From positions 6,510,001-6,574,000 of the forward strand of contig OX621243.1 in NCBI GenBank assembly GCA_951640165.1: a stretch of DNA of 64,000 nucleotides, given 5' to 3'. This DNA comes from Pseudoips prasinana (Eukaryota; Arthropoda; Insecta; Lepidoptera; Nolidae). Positions 1 to 11,015 of this stretch are shown here, one piece after another (positions within the stretch are counted from its first letter, which is position 1; every line of letters begins with the position of its first letter). A program made the translations under genes and the position numbers. The notes below the pieces were generated by a model. It was not told the origin of the DNA and did not search any database. It saw only the letters and a list, made by a program, of their open reading frames with translations.

Positions 1-105
1 GACAACAGTCGTTAAGCCATGTCAAAGGCGTACTGGGCGGCTTGCACAACTCTGACACTAAGGTAACCACTGTCCATACGATAAGTAAGTCAGTAAGTAA
101 CTCTC
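1..105 (+). repeat. 3' part of a 5S-rRNA-like SINE
   Basis: The stretch from the first base to the GTAAGTAAGT-like end repeats the 3' body seen at 20400-20510, 20745-20838 and 62150-62245, with shared words such as GTTAAGCCATGTCA and CCCATACGATAA. The 5S-like head is missing because the window starts inside the element. It carries no gene. Confidence 0.7.
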
Positions 106-211
106 CTCGGAGCTGTGGTGGCAGTATGAAAAGTGTCCTCCTCTGCCGCCACGTGCAAGCAGCTCCGGGAAGACAGCAAACTATTTGTGGCACAGTTTCA
201 AATATAGCAAA

Positions 212-255
212 TCATGAAGTGGCCAAAGCTCTAGGGAACTTTGGCCACTTCATGA
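212..255. repeat. Perfect hairpin, 17-bp arms
   Basis: Positions 212-228 and 239-255 are exact reverse complements (TCATGAAGTGGCCAAAG and its complement) separated by 10 nt. It is not part of a recognised element. One of several short foldbacks in the window. Confidence 0.8.
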
Positions 256-332
256 AGCAAAAACGACTCAACGGATTTAATTGAAATTTAGAATGGGGAT
301 AGGTTATACCTACCTGAATTGTGACGTAAAAT

Positions 333-600
333 GACGGGCCTGCTGGCATGGTCGGTAGATACGCTGCCTTTCACGCCGGAGGTCGTGGGTACGATTCCCA
401 CCTGGGACAGATATTTGTGAGCATGAACATGTCTGTTCGTCCTGAGCCTGGGTGTAAATTATCTTGATAAGTATTAATTTACAAAAAAAATAGAATACCT
501 TTGTAGTATATCAGTTATCTGGTTTCCATAGTACAAGCTCTGCTTAGTTTGGGATCAGATGGCCGTGTGTGAATAATGTTCGAGGATATTATTATTATTA
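333..600 (+). repeat. tRNA-derived SINE, family S1
   Basis: The tRNA-like head has a B box (GGTCGTGGGTACGATTCCC). The body contains TTAGTTTGGGATCAGATGGCC and the tail is an ATT repeat. Further copies are at 6750, 8455, 40215, 43433, 55025 and 59505. From 601 to about 950 I see only AT-rich unique sequence. Confidence 0.85.
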
Positions 601-954
601 AATGAACACATAGGCAACCAGAAATTTCAAAATGCGGGCGTAGCCGTTTTTTTTTTTTCTAAAAAAAGTCGCTACTTTATTCGTACATTGAATTTTCGGA
701 AGTAAATAGTAAATATAAACCAGTGACCTACTTTCTTATCATTAGATAATTGCTAAATAAATTAGTCACGGTTCATCGATCGATAAGACTTCAACATAAA
801 ATAAACAATGCTAAATCCTTTATACTGGTAGTACCTACACAAAGAATAGAGTTCATAAACCATCGAAATTGATACTTATGCTGTTTTGATCATGGACCGA
901 CCCAATTTTTGTAGGAAATAAAAATGATAATTTGCTATCTTCTCTCAAATACTT

Positions 955-1195
955 ATTAAATCATAGGGCAAGGCACATAGCTCGTAGAGCCGACGGCCGC
1001 TGGGGCAGAAAGGTTCTTGAGTGGCGACCACGCACTGGAATACGCAGCGTGGGCAGGCCCCCTACAAAGTGGACTGACGATCTAGAAAGGGTCGCGGGAA
1101 GCCGTTGGATGCGGGCAGCGCAGGGCTGGCTATTGTGGAGATCCTCGGGGGAGGCGTTTGTCCAGCAGTGGACGTCTTTCGGCTGATATGATGAT
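955..1195 (+). pseudogene. RTE-type LINE, 3' end fragment
   Basis: The reading frame encodes the C-terminal tail typical of RTE reverse transcriptases: HIARRADGRWGRKVLEWRP, then VGRPPTKWTDDL, then WRSSGEAF. The same tail ends the long RTE copy at 39417-39610. Only the last 75 or so residues remain, followed by a short TGATGATAT tail, so this is a 5'-truncated insertion. Confidence 0.85.
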
Positions 1196-1294
1196 ATTAC
1201 GGTTTAGAATATGTCGGTACAATATGTTTTATTTAAACGCAAAGTGTAATAAATAGTGGACTAACTATGAAACTTTCGATGTGTGGTGACGGCG

Positions 1295-1470
1295 TAGAAT
1301 ATCATCACCCCATCTCATCCCGTGGGGGGCGTAGAAATCATCCCGAGGGAATACCTACCAGAGAACGGGCAGCAGCATTTTTTTGTGAACTATGACAATC
1401 AAACTGCGATTGCCAACCCGTCTGCCAAGCGTGGCGATTATAGCATACTAGCGGCTGTACCCGCATAAAT
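1295..1470 (+). repeat. SINE-like repeat, family S5
   Basis: It shares CATCCCGTGGGGGGCGTAGA, GAACGGGCAGCAGC and CAACCCGTCTGCCAAGCGTGGCGATTA-type words with copies at 6360, 16129, 24672, 35650 (reverse), 44330, 45105 (reverse) and 56205. It is non-coding. From 1471 to 2384 there is no recognisable gene, only AT-rich sequence. Confidence 0.8.
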
Positions 1471-2384
1471 TTATATAAATTATAGCTTATGTGCTAATCC
1501 AGGGTCTCAGCTAACTACCAAATTTTAATAAAATCGCTCCAGCCGTTAAGACGTGAAGAAGTAACAAACATACACTCACACACTCACAAACTTTCCCCTT
1601 TATAATATTAATGTGATTCCCTCATTCTTTGGAGAGACTTTTGTCCAGCAGGGGACGATTTTTCACTGACAGCTAATTAAGGAATGTGATCTAACCATGA
1701 CACAAATAGTTTGTTCAGAATCGTTTACTGAATCGATTTATATCATTTTTAATATTGGTAATTTTTTATTCCAAAATAATTAAAACTACGGAAATTATCT
1801 TGAAAACAAAACAAATTGAAATGGACCGTAAGTCAAAGTAATAAGACTTTTAAATCGCAGTTTTATTTGTATTCATGAAAATTTCATCATTCAACACAAA
1901 ATAAATAAAAATAAACTTTATTCCATGAAACTAATTTAGTAAATAACAATGCATATACTAATATGTTAAATTAAAAATTTAGTGTAGGTATGTATTATGA
2001 TTACAACATAATATTCTAATTGGGGTGTCTGAGGGTGTGCGTTAATTACGTTCCTTGTTGTATGTGTTAAAACTGGTTTGTAGATTGTAAGGCAATATCC
2101 CCATAAAAAACATTTCTGAAGATGATAATCAAATAAGCACTAGTATATACCATAAAGTTAGTATACCTACGGAATAGAGGAACAAAGGGCTGAGGGAGCG
2201 AAATGTCACTAGCTGCAACACTGTATGATAAAAAGAGATGCGCGATCCGACGCAACAGAACTGTTTTTGGCATCAGTTTGACAGTACTTCAACACTTTTC
2301 GACACGCTGCAAATTTGACTCTTGATGTTTTTTCTGATATTATGTGAAATCGTGGATATTTTTGAAAAATATTTCTTCATTAAC

Positions 2385-3025
2385 ATGGTGACTTGTTCAG
2401 TGATTGATTGTGGTACAACACAGAGGAATAACCCTGAAAAATGTTCATTTCACAGGTAAATTATTCCAAATCGACACCTACTAACTTAGGCTTTATTTTT
2501 GCTAATGCGTTTCGAATTTTAGGCACTAAATGTGTTCATTATCGTCTATAAACATTTATTAATGTAAGAAGCAAAGATCTAACACACATAATGCAGAATT
2601 TACGAATATTTTGTGTAAAGAAATAATTTTCTGATTACACTAGGGCTGAATCAAGTTATCGATATTTCTTGTCCACTGTCTATCACGCGGTAAACTAATA
2701 TGTATTATTAATATTAAAGTACGTATGTAATGTTTAGATGTGAATCACCTGGAAATGGAAGTAATCCCAAATTCCCATGTAAGACACTAAGCCGATTCAT
2801 AGGTAGGTATTAGTTTCAGACTGTTAGAATAGAAACTATTAGTAATTAAAGTAACTTTCAGATTTCCATCTTACTTGGATTCAAGAAATGCATGGCTTAA
2901 ATTAATTGGTCGTCCGGTAAATAAATTCATGTATATGCAGTAAGCATTTTGAGGAAAAATATTTCCAAATGCGAGGAGCGAAACGATTTTTGATGAAATG
3001 TGCAATTCCGACTAATTTTATTCCG
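2385..3025 (+). pseudogene. THAP-domain exons 1 and 2, frameshifted
   Basis: The ATG at 2385 opens 71 nt encoding MVTCSVIDCGTTQRNNP and CSFHR, ending at a GTAAAT donor (2456). A TTTCAG acceptor at 2861 then gives RFPSYLDSRNAWLKLIG. After a 1-2 nt frame disturbance near 2935 it continues CSKHFEEKYFQMRGAKRF and ends before GTAATC at 3026. This is the C2-CH zinc-binding THAP signature: two N-terminal cysteines, FHRFP, the conserved Trp and C-x2-H. THAP domains bind DNA and occur both in host transcription factors and in P-element-type transposases. I found no downstream exons before the piggyBac element at 3542, so this may be a broken host gene or a transposon relic. The break is between NKFMY and CSKHF. 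Confidence 0.65.
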
Positions 3026-3541
3026 GTAATCATAAATAAAATAATACTATTATACTACTGATGATTAATTGGAGAGTATCTACTTAAAATTATGTAGGTA
3101 CCTACATCCTACATGGTATGTATAAACTTACATGCCTTGGTTTTGATATTTTACTTATGTTGTGTCAAAATCAATGAAGTATATGTACCTATATGTTAAT
3201 AACTTATCTAATACGAGTATGTCGGCGATTCGCCAGGGTTTTCACGTTTGGACTCCATCATAATAAAAACACAGGCATGAACTAAAATCACTTTAATTCC
3301 ACACAACTGTTCGCACCTAACTCACAGAACTAACCCACTTAACAAAAACCCACCGCTTTATATAGGTAATTCTTACAACACATCACATAGCTATAATGAC
3401 TACAAATAATTTTGTAAAAAAGATATGAAATTCCTTCAACATGAGTAAGTATTGAAACATAGTCTTATATTCAAAACAAATATTTTAAGGAATTTAATAC
3501 AACTTTAAATTATTTATTTTACTAAAATTACGTTTATTTAA

Positions 3542-5857
3542 CCCATTTAAGCCCGCTGTCCCCATTTGGGGCCACTTCTTTAAGTACCCACATTTTCTAA
3601 ATTATACTAACAAATTTGGTTGGCAGGCAAATTTTGAGTGCCAAGGAGTGTAACTTTGTGGAACAATTATAAAATTTTGTAATTTATTGGATTTAGTGGT
3701 TGGAATAACTTAATTTATTCACTTCATTGAACAAATAGGTAATTGACCAAAGGTAAGTCATACTTTTTATATTTACAATAGTATTTATCTATCTATTTTT
3801 GTATTTCTCACTTTGTCATACTTTGTACTAGTAAATAATGTAATTATGTCAAGTATTTTACAAGATTTCACGGTAAAGGGAGATATTTTAGTAGGTGTCC
3901 CCAAATGGGTCCAATGGGCTGATTGCTATATATTTTATTTTTATTCGGCAGGTTTAGTTTCGGCGTGAACAATGACTAAGCGATCGTTTGACGTTTCAAA
4001 TGACTATCGAGGACTTGAGGAGGCTATAAAAAACATTTTGAATGAAGAGGATGATCAAGATATTACGTACGACATAGTGGCCATTCCTCCAGACCCGAGT
4101 ATTCTGACGGATGAAGAAGAAGGCGATGAGGACGATGTCCAACAAAATATTCTTCCGCGTGATATCCCAGGTAGAGTTGAAGTGTTTGAGTCCAGGAACG
4201 ACGATCAATGGGATAGCAGCGATGATGAACCGTTACAACGACACATGAGAGTAGAAATCCGGGATCCTCGTTGGCGTAAATGTGATGGTTCCTATGTCGA
4301 CATGCCTTCAGCGATACATAATGTTTAGAAACGAAAGGAAGACCTTGTGAACCAGCTCAAAGACCATGCGCCAGTCAACATTTTTGAAAAGTTATTTGAT
4401 GTGGAGGTATTTGATATGATCCTTATAACCACGAAGTTATATGCCGCACAACATAACTGTTGATGACCTCAAATTATTTTTTGGCATCTTGACTGGATAT
4501 CACTCACTTCCACGAGAACGGTTGTACTGGTCTTTAGATGAGGACTGCAATGTTACCATTGTTTCAAAAGCAATGTCTAAAAACAGATTCATGGAAATAA
4601 AAAAATCTTGCATTTTTGCGACAACGAAGCTGCTGCTACGTCCACCGATAAGATGTTCAAAGTACGACCACTTACTGATTTGCTGATCAAGAAATTCCTT
4701 CAGTGGGGTGAAGTACAGGAGCATCTATCGGTTGATGAATCAATGGTGAAATATTTTGGACGTCACCAAGCAGTTTATAAGGGGCAAGCCCGTACGATTT
4801 GGCTATAAAAACTGGATGATTGCAAGTGCTGATGGTTATTGTTATTCCTTCGATGTATACTGCGGTAAATCAGCAGGTGGGTCCAGTAATGACCCTTTGG
4901 GATCAAAGGTGGTGAAGGGTCTGTTGGAAAAAATAAACTGCGTTTCACATGAGCATATCGTGTACTTTGACAATTTTTTCACCAGTCATGCATTGCTACG
5001 AGATCTGCATGACGCTGGTTATCGGGTAACTGGTACTGTGAGAGAAAATAGAACGAAGAAATGCCCACTAGTATCTGTCATGGACATGAAAAAGAAGTAC
5101 CGAGCAGAATTTGATTACCGGTTCGATACAGCCAATGAAATTTTGTTCGTGCGATGGCTTGACAACAGTGTTTGTACCATGGGTACAAACTACGACTTCG
5201 TTTACCCTCTTGGTAAAGTAAAAAGATGGAGCTCTGAAGAAGGAAGAAAGGTTGACGTGAATATTCCATGTCTTCCAGAACTACAATAAAGGCATGGGTG
5301 GAGTCGATCAAACTGACAAGTCTATTGCAGTATACAGAACAGCTATACGAGGCAAAAAATTGTGGTGGGTTCTGTTTACATAAATGCTGGACTTGGCAGT
5401 AGCTAATGCTCAGCGTCTCCATGTTATGACCGCTGAAGAGAAGCTAGACCAGCTACAGTTTCGCCGAAGTATCGCCCGGGCTTATTTGAGGAGTGTAGGT
5501 ACTGAAAGACCCGATGGAAGGCGTCGTAAACCTTCTTTGGCGGTGCCAAGTGTGAGTCAAGATGGTGTTGGACACTTCCCCCAGAAACTGCCTAGCCAGT
5601 TACGATGCCACGAATGTCACATGAAAGCACGTTGGGAATGTAAAAAATGCTGCAAAACATTGTGCATCGAAAAAGGATGTTTTGAAAAATTTCATACATG
5701 AGCCCATTGGCCCCATTTGAGGACGGTGTTTTTTAATACATAAGGAAGTTTTTTTTACAGGTTTTTTTTAAAAAATTGTCTTTCTAGCCTCTAATAGTCA
5801 CATTAATAAAGTTTTTTCCTAAAATTTACTACTGGTTTATATTTGGGTCCAAATGGG
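3542..5857 (+). mobile_element. piggyBac-family transposon, complete but decayed
   Basis: The element is bounded by TTAA on both sides (3538-3541 and 5858-5861), the piggyBac target duplication. It begins CCCATTT and ends AAATGGG, an inverted terminal repeat. Variants of CCCATTTGGG recur just inside both ends (about 3561, 3899, 5703 and 5845) and look like sub-terminal transposase sites. It contains one transposase reading frame on the plus strand, broken by stops and frameshifts. Confidence 0.9.
3972..5701 (+). pseudogene. piggyBac transposase, broken
   Basis: The ATG at 3972 starts an acidic N-terminus, as is usual in this family. The frame has a TAG at 4326, shifts near 4455, 4600 and 4750, and has a stop near 5287 and another near 5381. 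Conserved parts of the DDE_Tnp_1_7 domain are readable in pieces: ITVDDLKLFFGILTG, SVDESMVKYFG with the first catalytic Asp, VYFDNFFTSHALL with the second, and GMGGVDQTDKS with the third pair. The end is a cysteine-rich zinc-binding tail (CHECHMKARWECKKCCKTLC). All catalytic aspartates survive but no uninterrupted protein can be made. Confidence 0.9.
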
Positions 5858-5861
5858 TTAA

Positions 5862-6750
5862 TATGAGGAATCGAGTTGGTTTAAGTCAACAAACACAAAC
5901 ACACAAAACATATGTAATTAAACTTCAGTAAATTTTATTTCAAAATAGGTTTCCTACGGAGTTTTCTGGGAGTGTTTTCAGTAGTTGCCGCGTCCTGTAC
6001 TGCACAGTAGGGTAAAAAATGACGATTCCACATAAATGTATTTTTTTATAAATTCATTCAGAATTTGAATTTATTGAGACGGACGCACGTTTCTAATTAT
6101 AATTGTGTATATCTGTATCTATCTAGTGATTGAAAATTATAAACGACCTTCATTTTAATCGTTAAAAGTATGTAGGCTCACTAAAGTGTCAAACGACGTA
6201 GAGTTAAGCGACAACCGACCACTCTATTGCGAAAAATAAATGATTTAAAATGTCTTAGGAGTTTTTCTTAAATATTCATACTTCACTTCACGAATCGTTG
6301 TTTCAGCCATGCAAAATCCCATCCCATCCTATTTTAATACTATCACTGAGACTGATTCATTATCATCATGTCAGCCAAATTTCATCCACTGCTGGACCAA
6401 AGCCTTCCCAAAGAATGGTATGGTCACAGTTTACGGGATGAGATGGAATGATGATATTCTATGCCGTCACCACACATTACTAATTAATAATATCGATATC
6501 GATATTAATGCAAAAATCGACATGAGATACATCATTGATAGGCATACATAAACATTTGTACACACACAAATGTCATCCTATTTCGGTTTCGTTTGACAGC
6601 TCTTGTTTGTTGCTCTATTCCGTAGGTATACTAACTTTATGGTATATACCTAATGCCAGGGAAGTCCCCTATATCCACGGGGACTTTTATTGCGATAAGT
6701 ATGCACAAACAAAGAATACAAGACAATATTCGGCCTTGGCTAATCATTGT
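5862..6750. other. No gene; repeat fragments
   Basis: Positions 5955-6050 share a roughly 95-bp segment (words CTGCACAGTAGGGTAAAAAA and TTCCACATAAATGTA) with 13135-13235 inside lysozyme A. An S5 SINE fragment lies near 6360-6475. No conserved coding signal is visible. Confidence 0.6.
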
Positions 6751-6936
6751 TTTTATCTTGGGACATTATTTACACACGGCCTACTGATCCCAAACTAAGC
6801 AGAGCTTGTACTATGGAAACCGGATAACAGATATATTACATATACTACTTTTCTTTTGTGAATACATGCTTATACAGATAATTACACCCAGACTCAGGAT
6901 AAACAGATATGTTCATGCACACAAATATCTGTCCTG

Positions 6937-7741
6937 GGGCTCTACCGGCTAAGTCGCCGAACATCGATTTCTTAAATGGCATTCAAATAAATAACGGTTA
7001 AAAATTACTTAATCAATCTTCAAATCGACTTCAACGTTGACAATCGATTCCGGACCATTTATGACGTCACATTTACTCATGGAAGCCGATTTAACGATTG
7101 ATTACCTAAGTCATTTTTAGGGTTCCGTAGCCAAATGGCAAAAAACGGAACCGTTATAGATTCGTCATGTCTGTCTGTCTGTCCGTCCGTATGTCACAGC
7201 CACTTTTTTCCGAAACTATAAGAGCTGTGCTGCTGAAACTTGGTAAGTAGGTGTATTCTGTGAACCGCATTAAGATTTTTACACAAAAATAGAAAAATAA
7301 CAATAATTTTGGGGGTTCGCCATACATAGAAATGAACATCAAAAATTTTTTTTGATCGTACCCATACATGTGGGGTGTCTATGGATAGGTCTTCAAAAAT
7401 CATATTAGGGTTTTAATATCATTTGTGGCTAAACTGAATAGTTTGCGCGAGAGACACTTCCAAAGTGGTAAAATAAGTGTCCCTCCCCCCTGTAACTTCT
7501 AAAATTAGAGAATGATAAAACTAAAAAAAATATATGATGTACATAGAAACTAACAACGAGAATTGGTTTGAACGAGATCTAGTAATTATAAACCGCAATT
7601 TGCTTTCATTTAATCAACTAAAATACTTGCTGCTACGGAACCCTTCATGTGCGAGTCCGACTCGCACTTGGCCGGTTTAAACCTTTATTTATTTGAACGC
7701 CATGTAGAAATCGATGTTCGGCGACTTAGCCGATAGAGCCG
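6937..7741. mobile_element. Long-inverted-repeat MITE, interrupted copy
   Basis: The ends are long inverted repeats with the core CGGCTAAGTCGCCGAACAT; the body contains TGACGTCA and AATCGATT words. Uninterrupted copies of roughly 225-255 bp are at 52733, 58727 and 59145. Here the body is split by the Helitron-like insertion at 7118-7678. No coding capacity. Confidence 0.8.
7118..7678 (+). mobile_element. Non-autonomous element, Helitron-like 3' hairpin
   Basis: It begins GGGTTCCGTAGCCAAATGGC and ends with the hairpin GTGCGAGTCCGACTCGCAC (7649-7667) followed by TTGGCCGGTTT. Comparison with uninterrupted MITE copies gives the empty site (GTCATTTTTAACC), and no clear target duplication is seen. 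A 3'-terminal hairpin without duplication recalls Helitron/Helentron relatives, but I cannot prove the class. Other copies: 10424-10775 (partial), 12840-13131 (reverse, partial) and 55336-55912 (reverse). Confidence 0.6.
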
Positions 7742-8070
7742 CTGGGTGGGAATCGAACCCACGACTACCGGCGTGAAATGCAAGCATTTACAAACTGTAA
7801 ATGCAAGTAACTTTATACTGGGTATAAGTAGCAAGCCCAGCTTTAAAATTGACAATGTATGTGCTGTTTATGTTGCCTATCTTTTATTAAAAGATTCTAC
7901 TTTACAATGAAGTAAATGAATACTGTCCATCATTCTACAGCTGTAATAAAATGTCTAGGCATTCATTTAAAAGAAAAATTGTGATGTAACAGAAAAGTAT
8001 ATAACTTATGTAAATAACAAAACATTTACATTTAGTTCTCTCTCATCAAATATAATAATATAATGTCCTC

Positions 8071-8310
8071 CCGGCCGAATTTCGGCGGCCAGTCTCAATG
8101 GAGATTAACCTACTGCGCTGGACCTGTTATAGTGCATAAGTGTGGGCGCAAACACAGGGGCACTTTCTATTCCATCACTCTCATGATCCGGTGGGACGAC
8201 TAGCGACACGACCGGACATAGGGAAGGTAGAGGACCGGTGGCTTGACGTGCTCTCTGAGGCACGGCGGTGTAATACCACCAACTCCCAGACTTCAGATTT
8301 AATAAAAAAA
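8071..8310 (-). repeat. SINE, family S3, reverse
   Basis: It shares TCGGCGGCCAGTCTCAATG, GCAAACACAGGGGCACTTTCTATTCCATCA-type words and the 'cccagacttc' tail with copies at 13600-14040, 15657-16024, 51226-51480 and 57200-57460. Non-coding. Confidence 0.75.
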
Positions 8311-8454
8311 ATCCGAAACCACATTACTAATCCATGTGACATGTTATAATTAAAGGGTTTGTCAAATGGGACAATGGACAGTAAAGGATTTTCATTGACA
8401 ACTCCTTTACTCTGGTGACTCCTATTAGATTTAAGAGTCAGCAAACAAGTGTAG

Positions 8455-8615
8455 CTGACCCTTAATTGTCCTGAGTCTAGGTGTAAGTATGTATTTACAA
8501 AAGAAATATAATATATATGTAGTATGTCAGTTATCTGGTTTCCATAGTGTAAGTACTGCTTAGTTTGGGATCAGATGGCCGTGTGTAAGTAATGTCCCAG
8601 GATATTATTATTATT
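8455..8615 (+). repeat. S1 SINE, 3' part
   Basis: It carries CAGTTATCTGGTTTCCATAG, the TTAGTTTGGGATCAGATGGCC block and the final GATATTATTATTATT tail, without the tRNA-like head. Confidence 0.8.
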
Positions 8616-8641
8616 CCAAATTATTTATTTAATTTCTTATT

Positions 8642-8863
8642 GATGTGAAACATCTATAGCCGCACGTAAAACAGATTTCTGGCGTGGCGACGCATGCCGT
8701 GGTGACGCGTCGCCACGCTATACGATAGTAGTGTGTACGGTGTGGCGACGCGTCGCCATGCGCAATCGACTTTTTAGTTTATCATTATGACATATTTAGT
8801 TCCTATCACAATATGTTCTTTTCTGCATATTACTTTTACAAAATAATGGCGATGTTTCACATC
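8642..8863. mobile_element. Candidate MITE with GC-rich palindromes
   Basis: GATGTGAAACATC (8642-8654) and its reverse complement (8851-8863) form 13-bp terminal inverted repeats. Inside are three copies of a CpG palindrome of the type GGCGACGCGTCGCC (near 8685, 8705 and 8742), in strong contrast to the AT-rich surroundings. There is no open reading frame. The surrounding 8864-9350 holds no visible gene. Confidence 0.5.
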
Positions 8864-9354
8864 TGCCAGGCGTCCCGTGACGGCTCACATTTTTTTTACA
8901 TACAATCGTTTATAATAAATAAATAAGAAAACAATAATATATAACTTAAAAATGAAAAAATTGAGTTCCTTCACTTATTATTATTATACAACGTAAAATA
9001 ATCTAATTGGCCATCATAAAATCTGATACTTAACATTAGATCTAAATTAAGTAAGTAGTTATCGAGGATTGTGGGACAAGTTGATAATAATGATTCCCCG
9101 CAACATTCTTAGCGTGGTTGCTACCACCTTTACTTTTTAATAAAGTATTGTACTAAAATTAGAACAAACGTACTAATATCATATCCAACTAATATTATAA
9201 ATGCAAAAATTTTTTGTTTGTTTGCTACTCTTTCACGCAAAAACTACCGAACGGATTTGATGAAACTTAGTAATATTAATTGGAATTGTATTGATCGAAA
9301 ATAAGTGGCAACCCTAAATATCTAAATACATAACAGCGAATATGTCTGAGTAGA

Positions 9355-9860
9355 CAATAGTTCATTGATATACAAACACAGCTAAACATTCAAATGGTAT
9401 ACTAAAAATAAAAGGTTCTCTTTCGTACACAATTACCTGTCTAAAGTTAATACTATAGAACACTCGCAGCAGCAAGAGGTACTCTGTAACGGGATCTAGG
9501 GAGACCTTCACAATGATAACACACGTATTAAACACCAATCATTTTAATGAAAAAATAATAAAACTAGATTTCACAATGTATTCTTTAGCACTCCATTTTT
9601 ATAACTGTTGACAAACATCACTCAAACGTAAAATTATACTTTTTATTTAATTCGAATTATATTCTTACTTTAAATGCTATGTCCAGCTATTTTAATAAAA
9701 TGACCAGAGTTAGCTATCTTCTCAAAAGAGGCTTTATTCTATAGGAGGGTAGGTAATATCATTACAATACCTAATCATGCAGAAATCAATCGTCTATATT
9801 GGCGCTTTTATAACACTGTATTTATAACTAAACCAAAATTTTCATCAGATGTGACAAGGT
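9355..9860 (+). pseudogene. Relic of a lysozyme promoter and first exon
   Basis: About 9365-9405 resembles the region upstream of lysozyme D (word AAACACAGCTAAACATTCA against AAACACAGCTTAGCATTCA). ATCATGCAGAAATCAATCGT at 9772 then matches the start of the lysozyme first exon. Downstream, GGCGCTTTTATAACACTGT and AAAATTTTCATCAGATGTGA align to the signal peptide and the KVFSRCE-type start of the mature protein of gene A. A stop after the eighteenth codon and indels show it is dead. I saw no matching second or third exon nearby. Assignment rests on order and similarity of several short blocks. Confidence 0.7.
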
Positions 9861-10170
9861 AAGTATGGGAATTGAGGTGCATTTTAATTAAAACACGATA
9901 ACGATGGCAACTGAAGATGGTTTTTAGCGAATAGTTACATAAAAAATGTGTTTTTAATTCGCGGTGTGGCGGGTAGTCCTCTTTTACGGGAAGCTTTACG
10001 TTAAATTCACGGAAATTAACATAATTAAACTAGTGACTTACTTTCTAATCATAAGATATGATAATTGCAAATAAATTACTCACGGTTCATTGTCAGATAA
10101 GATTTCAATTAAAATAAACATTGATAAAAAATTGCCGGCTTTACTACAACAAAACATTTAGCTCATTGGT

Positions 10171-10780
10171 CTAGGTTTTCCATTGCCTTTTATAGGAAAT
10201 ATCATCATCATCATTATAATGATGATAATAATAATAATTTTTATCGTAATTGACGCACAATAACCGCATCCACTGGATTCCAGCAACCTTCACAAGATTA
10301 TCAGTCCTCCTTGTAGAAAGACTGGGCACATACGTATTTATGGACCAACATATACGTGGTGGAATTAATTTACCCCACCTGGGGATAAAGTATTCTAAAT
10401 TCTGGAGAGGAACGATTCCTGGAAATCTTTTATTAGGGTTGCGTAATAAAAACAGAACCCTTGTAGACTCATGTCTGTCTGTCCGTCGGTATGTCAAAGC
10501 CACTTTTTTCCGAAACTATAAGGACTATACTGTTGAAACTTGGTAAGTAGATGTATTCTGTGAACCGCATTAAGATTTTCACACAAAAATAGAAAGAAAC
10601 TTTAATTTTGGGGGTTCCTCATTCTTAAAACAGAAACTCTAAAATTTTTTTTCATCAAAGCCACTCATGTGGAGTATCTATGGATAGGTCTTCAAAAATG
10701 ATATTGAGGTTTCTAATATCATTTTTTATTAATGTAAATAGTTTGCGTGAGAGAAACTGCCAAAGTGGTAAAATGTTTTT
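10171..10780. repeat. RTE and Helitron-like fragments
   Basis: Reverse-strand 10250-10330 encodes a worn RTE tail (RTDNLVKVAGIQWMR). Positions 10424-10775 are a partial copy of the GGTTCCG repeat on the plus strand. Positions 10780-10865 are nearly pure A/T with ATAATATTATAATTTATAAT palindromes. No gene. Confidence 0.65.
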
Positions 10781-11015
10781 ATAATTTTATAAAATATTAT
10801 AAATTATAATAATATTATAATTTATAATTATTATAATAATATTATAAATTATGTTTATAATACATCAATTGATATGGTTACCCATAAGCATCGGTTGTCT
10901 TTAACACACATGATGAACTCAAAGAAAACCTTAGATTTTCACTAAAGTTTTTAACGAATTAATAATAATATAATAAATTAATTTTAAACGAAAAAAGGCT
11001 AAGTTACATAATCAT

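Larger units (their letters stand above)
6750..7780 (-). repeat. S1 SINE split by a nested MITE
   Basis: Reverse-strand S1 sequence occupies 6750-6936 and resumes at 7742 with GTGGGAATCGAACCCACGAC. The MITE at 6937-7741 sits between the two halves, with CTGG at each junction. In the copy at 58700-58990 the same MITE lies at the same point of the same SINE family. Confidence 0.75.
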
